A stretch of DNA of 64,000 nucleotides from JACMNW01 sp963708425 (GCA_963708425.1 OY970206.1:434001-498000), one strand, 5' to 3'. Shown: positions 1 to 9,287, counted from the first letter of the stretch. The notes: a model not told the origin generated them from the letters alone. Made by a program: numbers and translations.

Positions 1-846
1 GGTCATCAGCGTGTAGAACAGCCATGACACCAAAAGCGTGATTGCAAAGTAGATCAGCGACATCGCCGCCGCTGGCCCCAGATCAAACTGGCCAAGGGCT
101 ATTTTCACAAGGTCGATGGAAAGCAGGGTGGTGGAGTTGCCCGGCCCTCCGCCTGTTAAAACAAAGGGTTCAGTGTAGATGTTAAAGCTGTCCATGAAGC
201 GCAGCAAAATCGCGATGGTCAGCACCCGCTTCATTTTCGGCAGTTGAATGAACCGGAATACAGACCAGCTGGACGCCCCATCAATCCGCGCCGCCTGATA
301 ATAGGCATCCGGGATCGACACCAATCCGGCATAGGCCAACAGCACCACCAGCGATGTCCAGTGCCAGACATCCATCACGATGATGGTGATCCACGCGGCC
401 AGCGGATTTTGCGTCATATCGTAGGTAATTCCCAGCGTGTGGTTCAGGAAATAGCCCACCAACCCAATGTCGGGCAGGGTGAAAATATTCCACATCGCCC
501 CCACCACATTCCACGGGATCAGCATCGGCAGCGCCATCAGCACAAGGCAAACCGGCACCCAAATTCCCGACCGCGGCATCGACAAAGCAATCACCACGCC
601 CAGCGGGATCTGGATCAGCAGAATGATCCCGGTGAACAGAAACTGTCGACCAAGCGAGGCATGAAACCGCTCCGAGCGCAGCAATTGCTCAAACCAATCA
701 AGCCCTTGCCAGAAGAACACGTTGTCGCCAAAAGTTTCCTGCACAGAATAGTTGACCACCGTCATCATCGGGATCAGTGCGTTGAACGCCACCAACACCA
801 ACATCGGCAGAACAAAGAACCAGGCTTTCTGATTTTCGGTTTTCAT
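1..846 (-). CDS. glpP: Glycerol-type ABC importer permease (GlpP-like), 3' end cut by window edge
   Basis: This is an inner-membrane permease of a binding-protein-dependent ABC importer, probably for glycerol. Reading the minus strand from ATG 846 gives 282 uninterrupted codons up to base 1, so the C-terminus lies outside the window. The N-terminus (MKTENQKAWFFVLPML) starts a first membrane helix. Several hydrophobic helices follow, and a permease EAA loop (AARIDGASS) lies about 200 residues in. The start overlaps the stop of the ATPase gene upstream by one base (TGATG), so the two are translationally coupled. The set of a large binding protein, two unlike ATPases and permeases matches the GlpVSTPQ glycerol importers known from rhizobia. 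The substrate is inferred from that gene set. Confidence 0.8.
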   Translation of the reverse strand, partial: MKTENQKAWFFVLPMLVLVAFNALIPMMTVVNYSVQETFGDNVFFWQGLDWFEQLLRSERFHASLGRQFLFTGIILLIQIPLGVVIALSMPRSGIWVPVCLVLMALPMLIPWNVVGAMWNIFTLPDIGLVGYFLNHTLGITYDMTQNPLAAWITIIVMDVWHWTSLVVLLAYAGLVSIPDAYYQAARIDGASSWSVFRFIQLPKMKRVLTIAILLRFMDSFNIYTEPFVLTGGGPGNSTTLLSIDLVKIALGQFDLGPAAAMSLIYFAITLLVSWLFYTLMT

Positions 847-1925
847 CATGCAGCCTTTGCTGGCGAAGTGGCGATCCAACCATCGCGGTAAAGCCGGGTA
901 TAGGCGGGGGCAAAGGCCAGATGCACGGCGTCGCCCTGCCCCGGCACTGGGCCATCGATCACGGCGGCAACACGCTGATTGCCGACCATCGCCTCGACCA
1001 CGTTATGCCGGCCAATGTCAGACACTTTGCGGATCACGGCTGGCAGCCCCTGCTTGGCAATCTTGACAAATTCAGGCCGCACACCAATTTCAAAGCGCCC
1101 GTAGCCCGACGTCACCGGCCCTTCCAGCGCAACCTGATGCTCCCCCAGATACGCCGCCCCCTCGCGCAATTCGCACGAAAGAACGTTCATGCCGGGTGAG
1201 CCGATAAAATGCCCTACAAACGTGTGCTGCGGGCGTTCAAACAGATCGACCGGCGTGCCGATCTGCACCACCTCGCCGTCCTGCATCACGACAACCTGGT
1301 CAGCAAAGGTCAAAGCCTCGGTCTGGTCATGCGTCACATAGATCATCGTCGCCCGCACCCGCTGGTGCAGTTCCTTTAGCTTGGAACGCAGCTTCCATTT
1401 CAGATGCGGGTCGATCATCGTCAGCGGTTCATCGAACATCACCACGTTGACATCATCGCGTACCAACCCGCGCCCCATCGAGATTTTCTGCTTCACATCC
1501 GGCGAAAGCCCCGAGGCACGCTTTTTCAACAGGCTGGTCACCTCCAGCATCTCTGCAATCTCGGCAACCCGCGCCGCAACCTTCGCCTCGGGCACCCCGC
1601 GATTGCGCAGCGGGAAGGCCAAGTTATCGTAGACAGACATCGTGTCGTAAATCACCGGAAACTGGAAAACCTGCGCAATATTGCGCTGGTCCGGCGGCAC
1701 GGTGGTCACATCGCGATCATTGAACAGGATCTTGCCCTCAGACGGCACCAAAAGGCCCGAAATGATGTTCAACAGCGTGGATTTGCCGCAGCCCGACGGG
1801 CCAAGCAGCGCGTAGGCGCCGCCATCGCGCCAATCCAGATCAATCTGCTTCAACGCATAATCCGCTGGCCCGGACGGCACTTTGCTGTAGCTGTGACGCA
1901 GGCCTTGCAGCGTTACTTTTGCCAT
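846..1925 (-). CDS. glpT: Glycerol-type ABC importer ATPase with degenerate signature motif (GlpT-like)
   Basis: This 359-residue ATPase is the second of two in the importer operon. The Walker A motif is GPSGCGKST and the Walker B region is VVMFDEPLTMID. The position of the usual LSGGQ signature reads LSPDVKQK, which is degenerate. A TOBE-like C-terminal region follows, as in MalK-type ATPases. The start chosen is ATG 1925, preceded by a purine-rich GGAGA; the longer frame to 1967 would run into the preceding gene. It begins 13 bases after the stop of the first ATPase. The non-canonical signature suggests an asymmetric ATPase pair with one efficient catalytic site. From memory this is typical of this family rather than a mutation. 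Confidence 0.82.
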   Translation of the reverse strand: MAKVTLQGLRHSYSKVPSGPADYALKQIDLDWRDGGAYALLGPSGCGKSTLLNIISGLLVPSEGKILFNDRDVTTVPPDQRNIAQVFQFPVIYDTMSVYDNLAFPLRNRGVPEAKVAARVAEIAEMLEVTSLLKKRASGLSPDVKQKISMGRGLVRDDVNVVMFDEPLTMIDPHLKWKLRSKLKELHQRVRATMIYVTHDQTEALTFADQVVVMQDGEVVQIGTPVDLFERPQHTFVGHFIGSPGMNVLSCELREGAAYLGEHQVALEGPVTSGYGRFEIGVRPEFVKIAKQGLPAVIRKVSDIGRHNVVEAMVGNQRVAAVIDGPVPGQGDAVHLAFAPAYTRLYRDGWIATSPAKAA

Positions 1926-1938
1926 TCTCCGCGCCCCC

Positions 1939-3003
1939 TCAAGCCACAAGCGCGCCATCGGGCGCAAAATAGAAACACTTGGCCGGGTCCATGTAGAACG
2001 CGTGATCCGTGCCCACCTTGTAGGGATGCACTCCCGGTGCCAACGACACCCAAGATTGATCGCCCATCGCGAAATGGGCCGAGCTTTCGGACCCGCTCAA
2101 TTCGGTCACAGAAACGCGGCCATGCAATTCCACCTGATCGCCCGACTCGCGCACCGGGCTTACATGATGCGGCCGGATCGCCACAGTGTAGACGCCATCA
2201 GCCAAACCCGCCGCTTTGCCCGACAATTCCCAGCCCACGCCATTGCCAAGCCGCGCCCGGCTGCCTTGCTTGGTCACTTGGGCTGCATTGATCGGCGGCT
2301 GCGAAAACACCCGCGCCGCAGTCAGATTTTGCGGATGCCGGTAAATCTCGGCAGTCGGTCCAAACTGAGTCACAGCCCCATCATCTATCAGCGCGGTATA
2401 ACCGCCCAGCATCAACGCCTCTTCCGGCTCTGATGTGGCATAAACCACCACGGCCCCACGCCCTGCAAACAAATCCGGCAACTGGTCGCGCAGTTCTTCG
2501 CGTAGCTTGTAATCCAGATTGGCCAGCGGCTCGTCCAGAAAAACCGCAGTGCTTTCCTTGGCAATCGCACGCGCAAGCGCAGTACGTTGCTGCTGGCCGC
2601 CTGACAACTCATGCGGCCGACGCTTCAGCATCGGGCGCAGGCGCAGCACATCGGCCGCCGCCTCGACCCGGCCTTGAATTTCGGATTTCGCCATGCCCGC
2701 CACCCGCAGCGGCGACGCGATGTTATCAAACACCGTCATGTGCGGGTAATTGACGAAAAACTGATGCACCAGACTGATGTTGCGCTTTTGCGGGCTGTCT
2801 TTGGTCACATCGACGCCGTTCATCAAAATCTGCCCGGTTGTCGCCTTGGCAAGCCCCGCCATCACCTTGATCAGCGATGTTTTCCCCGCCCCCGTGGCCC
2901 CCAGCAGCACATTGAACGCACCCGGCTGCAGCACAAGATCGGTGGGTTTCACATGGGTTATCGCCCCGATGCGACTGGATATCTGTCGTAGCTCAAGAGC
3001 CAT
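1939..3003 (-). CDS. glpS: Glycerol-type ABC importer ATPase, canonical (GlpS-like)
   Basis: This is the first ATPase of the importer, 354 residues. Walker A is GATGAGKT near residue 40, the signature is LSGGQQQR, and Walker B is AVFLDEPLANLD, so all catalytic motifs are intact, unlike its partner. The C-terminal half resembles the regulatory TOBE region of MalK/UgpC-type ATPases. ATG 3003 is chosen because it is preceded by a GGGGAAAAG ribosome-binding site and gives the natural start MALELRQIS; the upstream extension is Cys-rich and unlikely to be translated. A strong hairpin separates it from the binding-protein gene, so its expression is probably lower than that gene's. Confidence 0.82.
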   Translation of the reverse strand: MALELRQISSRIGAITHVKPTDLVLQPGAFNVLLGATGAGKTSLIKVMAGLAKATTGQILMNGVDVTKDSPQKRNISLVHQFFVNYPHMTVFDNIASPLRVAGMAKSEIQGRVEAAADVLRLRPMLKRRPHELSGGQQQRTALARAIAKESTAVFLDEPLANLDYKLREELRDQLPDLFAGRGAVVVYATSEPEEALMLGGYTALIDDGAVTQFGPTAEIYRHPQNLTAARVFSQPPINAAQVTKQGSRARLGNGVGWELSGKAAGLADGVYTVAIRPHHVSPVRESGDQVELHGRVSVTELSGSESSAHFAMGDQSWVSLAPGVHPYKVGTDHAFYMDPAKCFYFAPDGALVA

Positions 3004-3098
3004 CTTTGCTTTTCCCCGGATATAGCTTGGCCCCCTTTCCGCATCACAGCAGCACTTCAAAAGGGCCAAAAACCGGGATGTCGCCCCCCGGTTATGAT

Positions 3099-3125
3099 CT
3101 GCCCGGGGGAAACGCCCCCGGGCAG
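3099..3125 (-). terminator. Intercistronic hairpin between glpV and glpS
   Basis: Two perfect 11-base arms (CTGCCCGGGGG and its complement) enclose a 5-base loop. No long T tract follows on the minus strand. It is more likely an mRNA-stabilising or partly terminating hairpin that raises binding-protein output over ATPase output than a full terminator. Confidence 0.6.
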
Positions 3126-3141
3126 CTTCGTCAGACCGTTC

Positions 3142-4878
3142 TCAGTTTTCGGCCCATTGCTTGATCAATTCGTCATAGCTGATGGTCACGCCTTGCTCTT
3201 TTTCGTTTTCAAGCTTCGGCTTGGCCCCGCCATTGGCATACCAGAATTCGGCATCCTTCGGCTCGTTCAGACGTGGCCCGCAACCGCCGTAAACATTGGC
3301 TGCTTCATCCGCCTGCTGCATCCGGCCCATGGTGATATCCATTTCCTCGGCCAGCCTGTCCATCGCTTCCTGGGGTGTAAACGCACCCGAGTTCACGTCA
3401 CCGATCTGCTGCCACCAGATTTGCGCCAACTTCGGATAGTCAGGCACGTTGATGCCCGTTGGCGACCAACGAACGCGGTCGGGCGAGCGGTAGAATTCGA
3501 CCAGACCACCCAGTTTCGGCGCGCGCTCGGTAAAGCTTTCATGCCGCACAGTGCTGTCACGGATGAAGGTCAGACCAACTTGGCTCTTCTTCACATCAAC
3601 AGTTTTGGACACAACGAACTGGGCATAAAGCCAAGCTGCCTGCGCCCGGTCTTCTGGGGTCGATTTCAGGAAAGTCCACGAACCCACATCCTGATAGCCA
3701 ACCTTCTGGCCTTCTTTCCAGTAGGGACCATGTGGCGATGGTGCCATGCGCCACAGCGGCGTGCCTTCGTCGTCGACAGTGTTATTGCCTTCGGACTTTG
3801 GTTTCACCATGTCGGCGGTGAAGGCGGTGTACCAGAAGATTTGCTGGGCCACGTTGCCTTGGCTAAGCGCTGGCAATGACTGATAGAAATCATAGCTTGC
3901 CGCACCGGGAGGTGCATATTTGCGAAGCCATTCATCCCATTTCGCGATCGCGAAAACCGAGGCCGGGCCGTTTGCTTCCCCGCCACGCGACACCGAGGCC
4001 CCAACCGGGTTACAGGTGCCCGCTTCCATCCGAATACCCCATTCGTCAATCGGGATACCGTTCGGCTCGCCCGGCGATCCGGCACCTGCCATCGAAAGCC
4101 AGGCGTCGGTCATCCGCCAGCCAAGGTCCGGCGCACGCTTGCCGTAATCCATGTGGCCATAGATTTGCACACCGTCGACTTCTTTCACATCATTGGTGAA
4201 AAACTCGGCGATGTCTTCATAGGCAGACCAGTTCACCGGAACACCAAGGTCATAGCCGTACTTGGCTTTGAACGCGGTTTTCAGATCTTCCCGATCAAAC
4301 CAGTCCTTGCGGAACCAATAGAGGTTCGCAAACTGCTGGTCGGGCAACTGATACAGCTTGCCATCCGGTCCGGTGGTAAACTTGCTGCCCATGAAATCGG
4401 GCAGATCAAGGCCGGGGTTCGTGGTCGCAGCCCAGGTGCCCGCCATTTGGTCAGTCAGATTATACGCCAGTTGCAGGCGCGAATGCGTGCCGATCAGATC
4501 GCTGTCATTCACGTAGCCGTCGTACAGGTTACGGTTGGTCTGCATCTGCGTCTGAACGGCCTGCACCACCTCGCCTTCGCCAAGGATCTGGTGATTAACC
4601 TTGATCCCGGTGATTTCTTCAAACGCCTTGGTCAGCACTTCGGATTCGTACGAATGGGTCGGAATGCCTTCCGACAATACGTTAATCTCCATGCCGGCAA
4701 ATGGCTCCGCCGCCTTGATGAACCATTCCATTTCCGCCAGCTGTTCTTCCTTGCTCAAGGTTGACGGCTGAAATTCGGAATCAATCCATTTTTGTGCTGC
4801 AGCTGCATCCGCAAACGCAGCCTGAGACCCCGCAATAACGGCAGAAACCGCTACTGCGGAGAGAAGATACTTTCGCAT
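3142..4878 (-). CDS. glpV: Periplasmic binding protein of glycerol-type ABC importer (GlpV-like)
   Basis: This is a 578-residue family 1 extracellular solute-binding protein. It has a clear Sec signal peptide: MRK, a hydrophobic stretch, then AFA-DAAAAQ with cleavage near residue 23. The size is well above ordinary CUT1 binding proteins (about 420 residues) and fits the large GlpV group. The ATG at 4878 follows a strong GGAGGAG site. It is the first gene of the minus-strand operon glpV-S-T-P, whose promoter must lie in the AT-rich DNA at about 4890-5040. In Rhizobium, GlpV is encoded at the other end of its operon. Glycerol as substrate is inferred from family resemblance and was not tested. 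Confidence 0.82.
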   Translation of the reverse strand: MRKYLLSAVAVSAVIAGSQAAFADAAAAQKWIDSEFQPSTLSKEEQLAEMEWFIKAAEPFAGMEINVLSEGIPTHSYESEVLTKAFEEITGIKVNHQILGEGEVVQAVQTQMQTNRNLYDGYVNDSDLIGTHSRLQLAYNLTDQMAGTWAATTNPGLDLPDFMGSKFTTGPDGKLYQLPDQQFANLYWFRKDWFDREDLKTAFKAKYGYDLGVPVNWSAYEDIAEFFTNDVKEVDGVQIYGHMDYGKRAPDLGWRMTDAWLSMAGAGSPGEPNGIPIDEWGIRMEAGTCNPVGASVSRGGEANGPASVFAIAKWDEWLRKYAPPGAASYDFYQSLPALSQGNVAQQIFWYTAFTADMVKPKSEGNNTVDDEGTPLWRMAPSPHGPYWKEGQKVGYQDVGSWTFLKSTPEDRAQAAWLYAQFVVSKTVDVKKSQVGLTFIRDSTVRHESFTERAPKLGGLVEFYRSPDRVRWSPTGINVPDYPKLAQIWWQQIGDVNSGAFTPQEAMDRLAEEMDITMGRMQQADEAANVYGGCGPRLNEPKDAEFWYANGGAKPKLENEKEQGVTISYDELIKQWAEN

Positions 4879-5211
4879 CCTTTCTCCTCCCTGAGATATG
4901 ATGGGCCAGTTCTTGCTGGCTTCCCTATAAACAGATCAGACGGCGGATTCTGTCAAACTAAATTGTTAGTAGTTGGCGAAATAGGATTAAAAAATGAATT
5001 ATCACATTGATTTTATTAATAAAGATTTTGTGATGACGGCGTGAACTTGCACCTGTTTTGGCCCCTTCCAACATCCGTTCAAGGCAGTCTTTCAATGCTG
5101 CAACCGCGAAACAAATACGCCCGCTCTTCGGTTTGAAGGCGGGCGTGACTCTGAAAAACTGTCAAACAGCGATGTTCCAACTGCCCCGCCTACACGGTGG
5201 CAAGCCAACCT
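4879..5211. other. Intergenic region: glp promoter zone and end of inositol importer operon
   Basis: This 333-base gap holds no credible ORF. Bases 4950-5040 are strikingly AT-rich for this genome and must carry the minus-strand glp promoter. An inverted repeat ATCACA (5001-5006) / TGTGAT (5029-5034) is a possible operator. The distal part holds the terminator listed at 5117-5146. Confidence 0.5.
5117..5146 (-). terminator. Rho-independent terminator of the inositol importer operon
   Basis: ACGCCCGC and GCGGGCGT form an 8-base stem, and on the minus strand the stem is followed by a T-rich run. It lies about 65 bases past the stop of iatA. Confidence 0.7.
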
Positions 5212-5976
5212 TCACGCATCAACCGGCTCGTTCCCTTTAACGCCGGTGATGTAGCTGACGATATCATTGCCGTCGGTTTCATCTTTGCGCAGGTTGGCCA
5301 CGATCTTGCCGCGCCGGAACACCACGATCCTGTCCACCAGATCAAACACCTGCCGCAAGTTGTGGCTGATCAAGATCAACGGCACGCCGCGCTCTTTCAG
5401 CCCCCGAATGATGTTTTCCACCTGGCCGGTTTCCTGCACGCCCAGCGCCGCCGTCGGCTCATCCATGATGATCAGCTTTGATGCAAACGCCGCCGCCCGC
5501 GCGATCGCCACGCATTGCCGCTGCCCGCCAGACATGTTGCGGATAGCGTTATCCACATTCGGTATCTTCACCGCCGTCTGCTGCAACGCCGCCAGCGTGC
5601 GTTCCTTCATCGCCTTGCGGTCCAGTATCGAGAATGGTCCGAGGTTGAACTTGATGATCTCGCGACCAAGATACAGGTTCGACGGTACATCCAGATCATC
5701 CGCCAAAGCCAAGGTCTGAAACACCGTTTCAATCCCCGCTTCCCGCGCCGCCAACGGGCCCGAATAATTCACTTCTTGCCCGTGAAAGAAAATCTGTCCG
5801 GCAGATTTCTGTTCCACAGCCGTAATCTGGCGCACGAAGGTTGACTTACCCGCCCCGTTGTCACCCACAACCGCCACATGCTCGCCAGCCCGCAGAATGA
5901 AATCGGCGTCTTCCAGCGCATGCACACCGCCGTAGCGTTTGGTCAGGCCGCGCGTTTCAAGAACAATATCTGACAT
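5212..5976 (-). CDS. iatA: Sugar/inositol ABC importer ATPase (IatA-like, single ABC domain)
   Basis: This 254-residue ATPase belongs to the CUT2 class. Walker A is GDNGAGKST near residue 38, the signature is MSGGQRQ, and Walker B is LIIMDEPTAAL. It carries only one nucleotide-binding domain, whereas RbsA-type proteins carry two in about 500 residues, so it must act as a homodimer as FrcA-type proteins do. It is the last gene of the minus-strand operon TIM-barrel gene, ibpA, iatP, iatA, and starts 3 bases after iatP. Its neighbours (iolR, iolC, iolD, iolB) point to myo-inositol as substrate. That assignment is from context, since CUT2 ATPases do not reveal substrate. Confidence 0.8.
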   Translation of the reverse strand: MSDIVLETRGLTKRYGGVHALEDADFILRAGEHVAVVGDNGAGKSTFVRQITAVEQKSAGQIFFHGQEVNYSGPLAAREAGIETVFQTLALADDLDVPSNLYLGREIIKFNLGPFSILDRKAMKERTLAALQQTAVKIPNVDNAIRNMSGGQRQCVAIARAAAFASKLIIMDEPTAALGVQETGQVENIIRGLKERGVPLILISHNLRQVFDLVDRIVVFRRGKIVANLRKDETDGNDIVSYITGVKGNEPVDA

Positions 5977-5979
5977 CGC

Positions 5980-7053
5980 TCATTTCCCCTGCGCGCGGCT
6001 GCGTTGCCGCCATTGATCCAGCACCACGGCACTGACAATGATCACGCCTTTGACCATTTCCTGATAGTAGGCGTCCAACTTCAAAAACGTAAAGCCCGAG
6101 ATGATCACCCCAAAAATTAACGCCCCAATCACCGTGCCGATGATCGACCCGCGCCCACCAGCAAGGCTGATGCCGCCGATCACGGCCATGGCAATGGCGT
6201 CCAACTCGTACATCACGCCCATGCCCGCCTGCGCCGTCAGGTTCTTTGACGACAGCACAATTGCCGCCACCGCAGCAAGGCACCCCGCCAGCGCATAGAC
6301 CAGCACCTTATGCCGAGCCACATTGATCCCCGACATCCGCGCAGCAGCCTCGTTTGATCCGATGGCGTAGCAGTGCTTGCCGTATTTGGTGTAGGTCATG
6401 ATCAGATGAAACAGCACCGCCAGCGCCACAAAGATAAACACCGGCGTCAGGCCCTTGCCGATGGCCGCAAAACTGTCAGTCGGAAACGAAATCGGGTTGC
6501 CGTTTGACCACCACTTCGACAGGCCCCGTGCGGATACCATCATGCCAAGCGTCGCAATAAACGGTGGAATGCGCGTGTAGGCAATCAAGCTGCCGTTGAT
6601 CAAACCCGCAATCAAACCGCAACCCAGCCCCACAACCACCGGCACAATCACCGGCAAATCCATCCACGCCTCACCAAAAATCGCTTTCGGATTGGGGCTG
6701 CCGTTCACCAGCGCCACCTGCGCGAAACTCATGGTAATCATCGCCGTCGCACCAACAATAGACCCCGACGACAAATCTATCCCACCGGTAATGATCACCT
6801 GCGTCACGCCAATCGAAATGATGCCGACGATCGACACTTGCAGAATGATGATCTGCAACCGCTGCTGGTTAAAGAACGTGTCAACGTTTTCACGCGTGTT
6901 GAACAAGAAACTGTCGCCGATCAACAGCCGTCCAAGCACCTCGAACACGATGATGATCACCACCAACGCCATGAAAACGTTCAATTCGGGCGGACGCGCT
7001 CGTTTGGATGGATCGTATTTCAAACCGCCAAGACCATGGGTTGTGTCTGACAT
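5980..7053 (-). CDS. iatP: Sugar/inositol ABC importer permease (IatP-like)
   Basis: This 357-residue CUT2 permease of the RbsC family has a cytoplasmic N-terminus, about ten hydrophobic helices, and the conserved region containing NEAAARMSGINV. It translocates the solute delivered by the periplasmic binding protein encoded upstream. The start ATG 7053 has a GGGGAGG site. The gene ends 3 bases before iatA. A GC-rich hairpin in the gap before it separates it from ibpA, consistent with the usual excess of binding protein over membrane components. Confidence 0.83.
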   Translation of the reverse strand: MSDTTHGLGGLKYDPSKRARPPELNVFMALVVIIIVFEVLGRLLIGDSFLFNTRENVDTFFNQQRLQIIILQVSIVGIISIGVTQVIITGGIDLSSGSIVGATAMITMSFAQVALVNGSPNPKAIFGEAWMDLPVIVPVVVGLGCGLIAGLINGSLIAYTRIPPFIATLGMMVSARGLSKWWSNGNPISFPTDSFAAIGKGLTPVFIFVALAVLFHLIMTYTKYGKHCYAIGSNEAAARMSGINVARHKVLVYALAGCLAAVAAIVLSSKNLTAQAGMGVMYELDAIAMAVIGGISLAGGRGSIIGTVIGALIFGVIISGFTFLKLDAYYQEMVKGVIIVSAVVLDQWRQRSRAQGK

Positions 7054-7125
7054 GGCGCGCCCTCCCCTTTGATTTTCGTTGCCTAAGGATCAACCCTAAT
7101 GGCCGATTTGTGCAACTATGAAATT

Positions 7126-7150
7126 GGGGCGGCGCGATAGGCGCCGCCCC
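7126..7150 (-). terminator. Intercistronic hairpin between ibpA and iatP
   Basis: GGGGCGGCGC and its exact complement form a 10-base stem with a 5-base loop just after the ibpA stop. No T tract follows on the minus strand, so it probably stabilises or attenuates rather than fully terminates. Confidence 0.55.
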
Positions 7151-7173
7151 TAACTTTCGGGCCTGTGGCCAGA

Positions 7174-8118
7174 TCAGTTCTTCGCGGCGTAATCAGCCAC
7201 GTTTGCAGGCGTCACCAGCTGGAACGGAATATAGACCTTCTGTTCCACCGCTTCGCCCTTGGCCAGCGACAATGCAGCAGCCAGCGCACCAGCACCTTGG
7301 CCAGCCGCATCCTGGAACACGGTCACGTCCAGATCCCCTGCCTGCATCGCCACAAGCGCGTCTTGCGTCGCATCAACACCACCAACCACGACCGTAGTCA
7401 TGTCGATGCCTGCCGCTTTGATCGCCTGAATGGCACCGATTGCCATTTCGTCGTTGTTCGCGATCACACCGTCAAACGCAGTGCCTGACGACAGCCAGTT
7501 GGTCATCAGCGTCTGCGCTTGGTCACGGCTCCAGTTCGCGGTTTGCTCGTCGATGATGGTCAGCTCGACAACGCATTTTCCGGCGGCCATCACATCATGG
7601 ATATCGGCAGTGCGCTGAACGGCAGCTTGGTTGGAAAGCTCGCCCATCATCACGTAAACATCGGCTTTGTCTTTGCCAGCGGCCTTCAGCTGTGCGCAAA
7701 CTTCGATGGTTTCCAGTGTGCCGCTGTCGACTTCGTTAGAAGCAACGAACGCTTGGTTGTCTGGCAGTGTGTCAACGTTAACCGGCTGGCGGTTCACATA
7801 AACCAGCGGGATGTTTGCAGCAGCAGCCGCATCCGACATCGCTTGCGTGGCCGAGGTGTCAACCGGGTTCACGATGATCGCGGCTACACCCGACGCGATG
7901 AAGTTGTTGATCTGGTCAAGCTGCTTGGCCACGTCATTGCCTGCATCTTCCACTTGCAGGTTGACGCCGTCCATGCCTTCGGCTTGTGAAATCATGCCGT
8001 TGCGCAGAACAGTCAGGAAGTTGTCGTCAAACAGAGCCATCGAAACGCCGATGTCCTGCGCCATTGCGGTAGAGCCTAGCAGGGCTACAAATCCGGCTGC
8101 AAAAAGTGTCTTTTTCAT
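7174..8118 (-). CDS. ibpA: Periplasmic sugar/inositol-binding protein (IbpA-like)
   Basis: This is a 314-residue periplasmic binding protein of the ribose-binding (PBP1) type. A Sec signal peptide (MKKTLFAAGFVALLGSTAMA) is cleaved before QDIGVSM. The body has the two-lobe pattern of this family, with motifs such as IIVNPVDTSA and the GVDATQDA stretch near the C-terminus. ATG 8118 is chosen because a GGAGG site lies just upstream and it begins the signal peptide; the frame continues to 8193 but lacks a signal there. It is coupled to the TIM-barrel gene upstream and to iatP and iatA downstream. Inositol is inferred from the iol context. Confidence 0.83.
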   Translation of the reverse strand: MKKTLFAAGFVALLGSTAMAQDIGVSMALFDDNFLTVLRNGMISQAEGMDGVNLQVEDAGNDVAKQLDQINNFIASGVAAIIVNPVDTSATQAMSDAAAAANIPLVYVNRQPVNVDTLPDNQAFVASNEVDSGTLETIEVCAQLKAAGKDKADVYVMMGELSNQAAVQRTADIHDVMAAGKCVVELTIIDEQTANWSRDQAQTLMTNWLSSGTAFDGVIANNDEMAIGAIQAIKAAGIDMTTVVVGGVDATQDALVAMQAGDLDVTVFQDAAGQGAGALAAALSLAKGEAVEQKVYIPFQLVTPANVADYAAKN

Positions 8119-8197
8119 TTCAAGTCCTCCACTGAAGGTGTCCGGCACACCGTTCTCTCCCAACCGGACCGCCCGTTTTGGGGCGGTATTCACTGTA

Positions 8198-9034
8198 TCA
8201 AGCAGCCCGCGCCTTTAGCGCCGCTTCGATATAATTCATCGATTGCCGCAATGCTGCTGCGGGGTCGGCCAAAGCATGAACTGACGCCGCAAAGGGCTCA
8301 AAACTGAATGGGCCATTGTAACCCGCCGCCATAAGCGCCCGAATTTGCCCAACATTATCCAAACGGTCATCGGCATCGACCAAAACCCGGTGCGCATCCC
8401 GCATATCGGCAACCGCAACCTGCGGGTCCGACACGCCCGAAATATGCACCAGCCCGGTATGCTGCGGAAACAGCGTCGCCTCCCCCGCCAAATGGTGGTG
8501 AAAGGTATCATGCGTGACATGGAACTTGCCCGTCAAGCCAAGCGCATCGATCGTTGCCACCGCCTCGGATTTCAACCGCAGCGAACAAATCTCAAACCCA
8601 AGCGGCTCGACCAGCCCGGTAATGCCATGCCCGGCAAGGATCGGCGCCAATTCCGTCAACGCCACCCGCAAATTCGCAACCCGCTCGCCGTCAGCACACC
8701 CCGTGCCATCGTTCTTCGGCACCAAAATCAGCGCCGCCGCGCCCGAAGCCGCACAAGCCGCCGCCAAAGCATCCGCCTCGGCCGCCCGCGCATCCGTCCA
8801 TTCGTTGAACCGTTGCAGCGCGTTGATCGTCAGAATGTTCAACCCATGCTGCTTGGCCAACACGCCAATATCCGCTGCAGGCGTGCCATCCAGCAGCGCA
8901 TTGCCTGCCAGATCATTCCTGATCTCAACCCCTTGCAGCCCCAGATCATTCGCCAAAGCAAAGAACTGCTGCACCGAAAGCATTGGCGCAGCCATGTGGT
9001 TAACCGCAAAAACCAGGCTGTTTTCGTGTGACAC
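8198..9034 (-). CDS. TIM-barrel sugar isomerase/epimerase (IolI/IolH-like)
   Basis: This 278-residue protein has the AP-endonuclease-2 TIM-barrel fold shared by IolE, IolH, IolI and hydroxypyruvate isomerase. Visible metal-site stretches include LVEPLGFE, the VTHDTFHHH segment and FSFEPFA. It probably isomerises an inosose or a related keto sugar, as IolI does. It lacks the N-terminal pattern I associate with IolE (inosose dehydratase), so I do not call it iolE. The reading frame starts with GTG at 9034, with AAGGA upstream. It is the first gene of the minus-strand importer operon, just below an IolR-type box, so it should respond to inositol along with the importer. Confidence 0.7.
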   Translation of the reverse strand: MSHENSLVFAVNHMAAPMLSVQQFFALANDLGLQGVEIRNDLAGNALLDGTPAADIGVLAKQHGLNILTINALQRFNEWTDARAAEADALAAACAASGAAALILVPKNDGTGCADGERVANLRVALTELAPILAGHGITGLVEPLGFEICSLRLKSEAVATIDALGLTGKFHVTHDTFHHHLAGEATLFPQHTGLVHISGVSDPQVAVADMRDAHRVLVDADDRLDNVGQIRALMAAGYNGPFSFEPFAASVHALADPAAALRQSMNYIEAALKARAA

Positions 9035-9080
9035 TCAGGAATCCTTCAGGTGATCAGCAGCGATCAGTTGGCGCAACAAT

Positions 9081-9094
9081 AGAATATCTATTCT
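9081..9094. promoter_or_regulatory. IolR-type operator 1 (AGAA-N6-TTCT)
   Basis: AGAA-TATCTA-TTCT lies 47 bases upstream of the TIM-barrel/ibpA operon start. It matches the GGAA-N6-TTCC palindrome known for Sinorhizobium meliloti IolR except in the outer bases. Confidence 0.55.
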
Positions 9095-9222
9095 ACAAAT
9101 GTAGATTCGCAACAGAAATCTTCGACGAACGCCTGATCCGGCCAATATTAGCGATTGGGCCAGGCAGACAGCAAGTCATGCACAACTATACAGCAGGATG
9201 GACAACGCGCCAAACCCTGCAT

Positions 9223-9236
9223 AGAATTAATATTCC
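9223..9236. promoter_or_regulatory. IolR-type operator 2 (AGAA-N6-TTCC)
   Basis: AGAA-TTAATA-TTCC lies 52 bases upstream of the regulator's ATG. It shares half-sites with the boxes at 9081 and 10157, which suggests autoregulation. Confidence 0.55.
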
Positions 9237-9287
9237 ATTACCGATGGCGCAGCCCAACCCCACCCTACCAGCGTTTAAGGACCGTGC

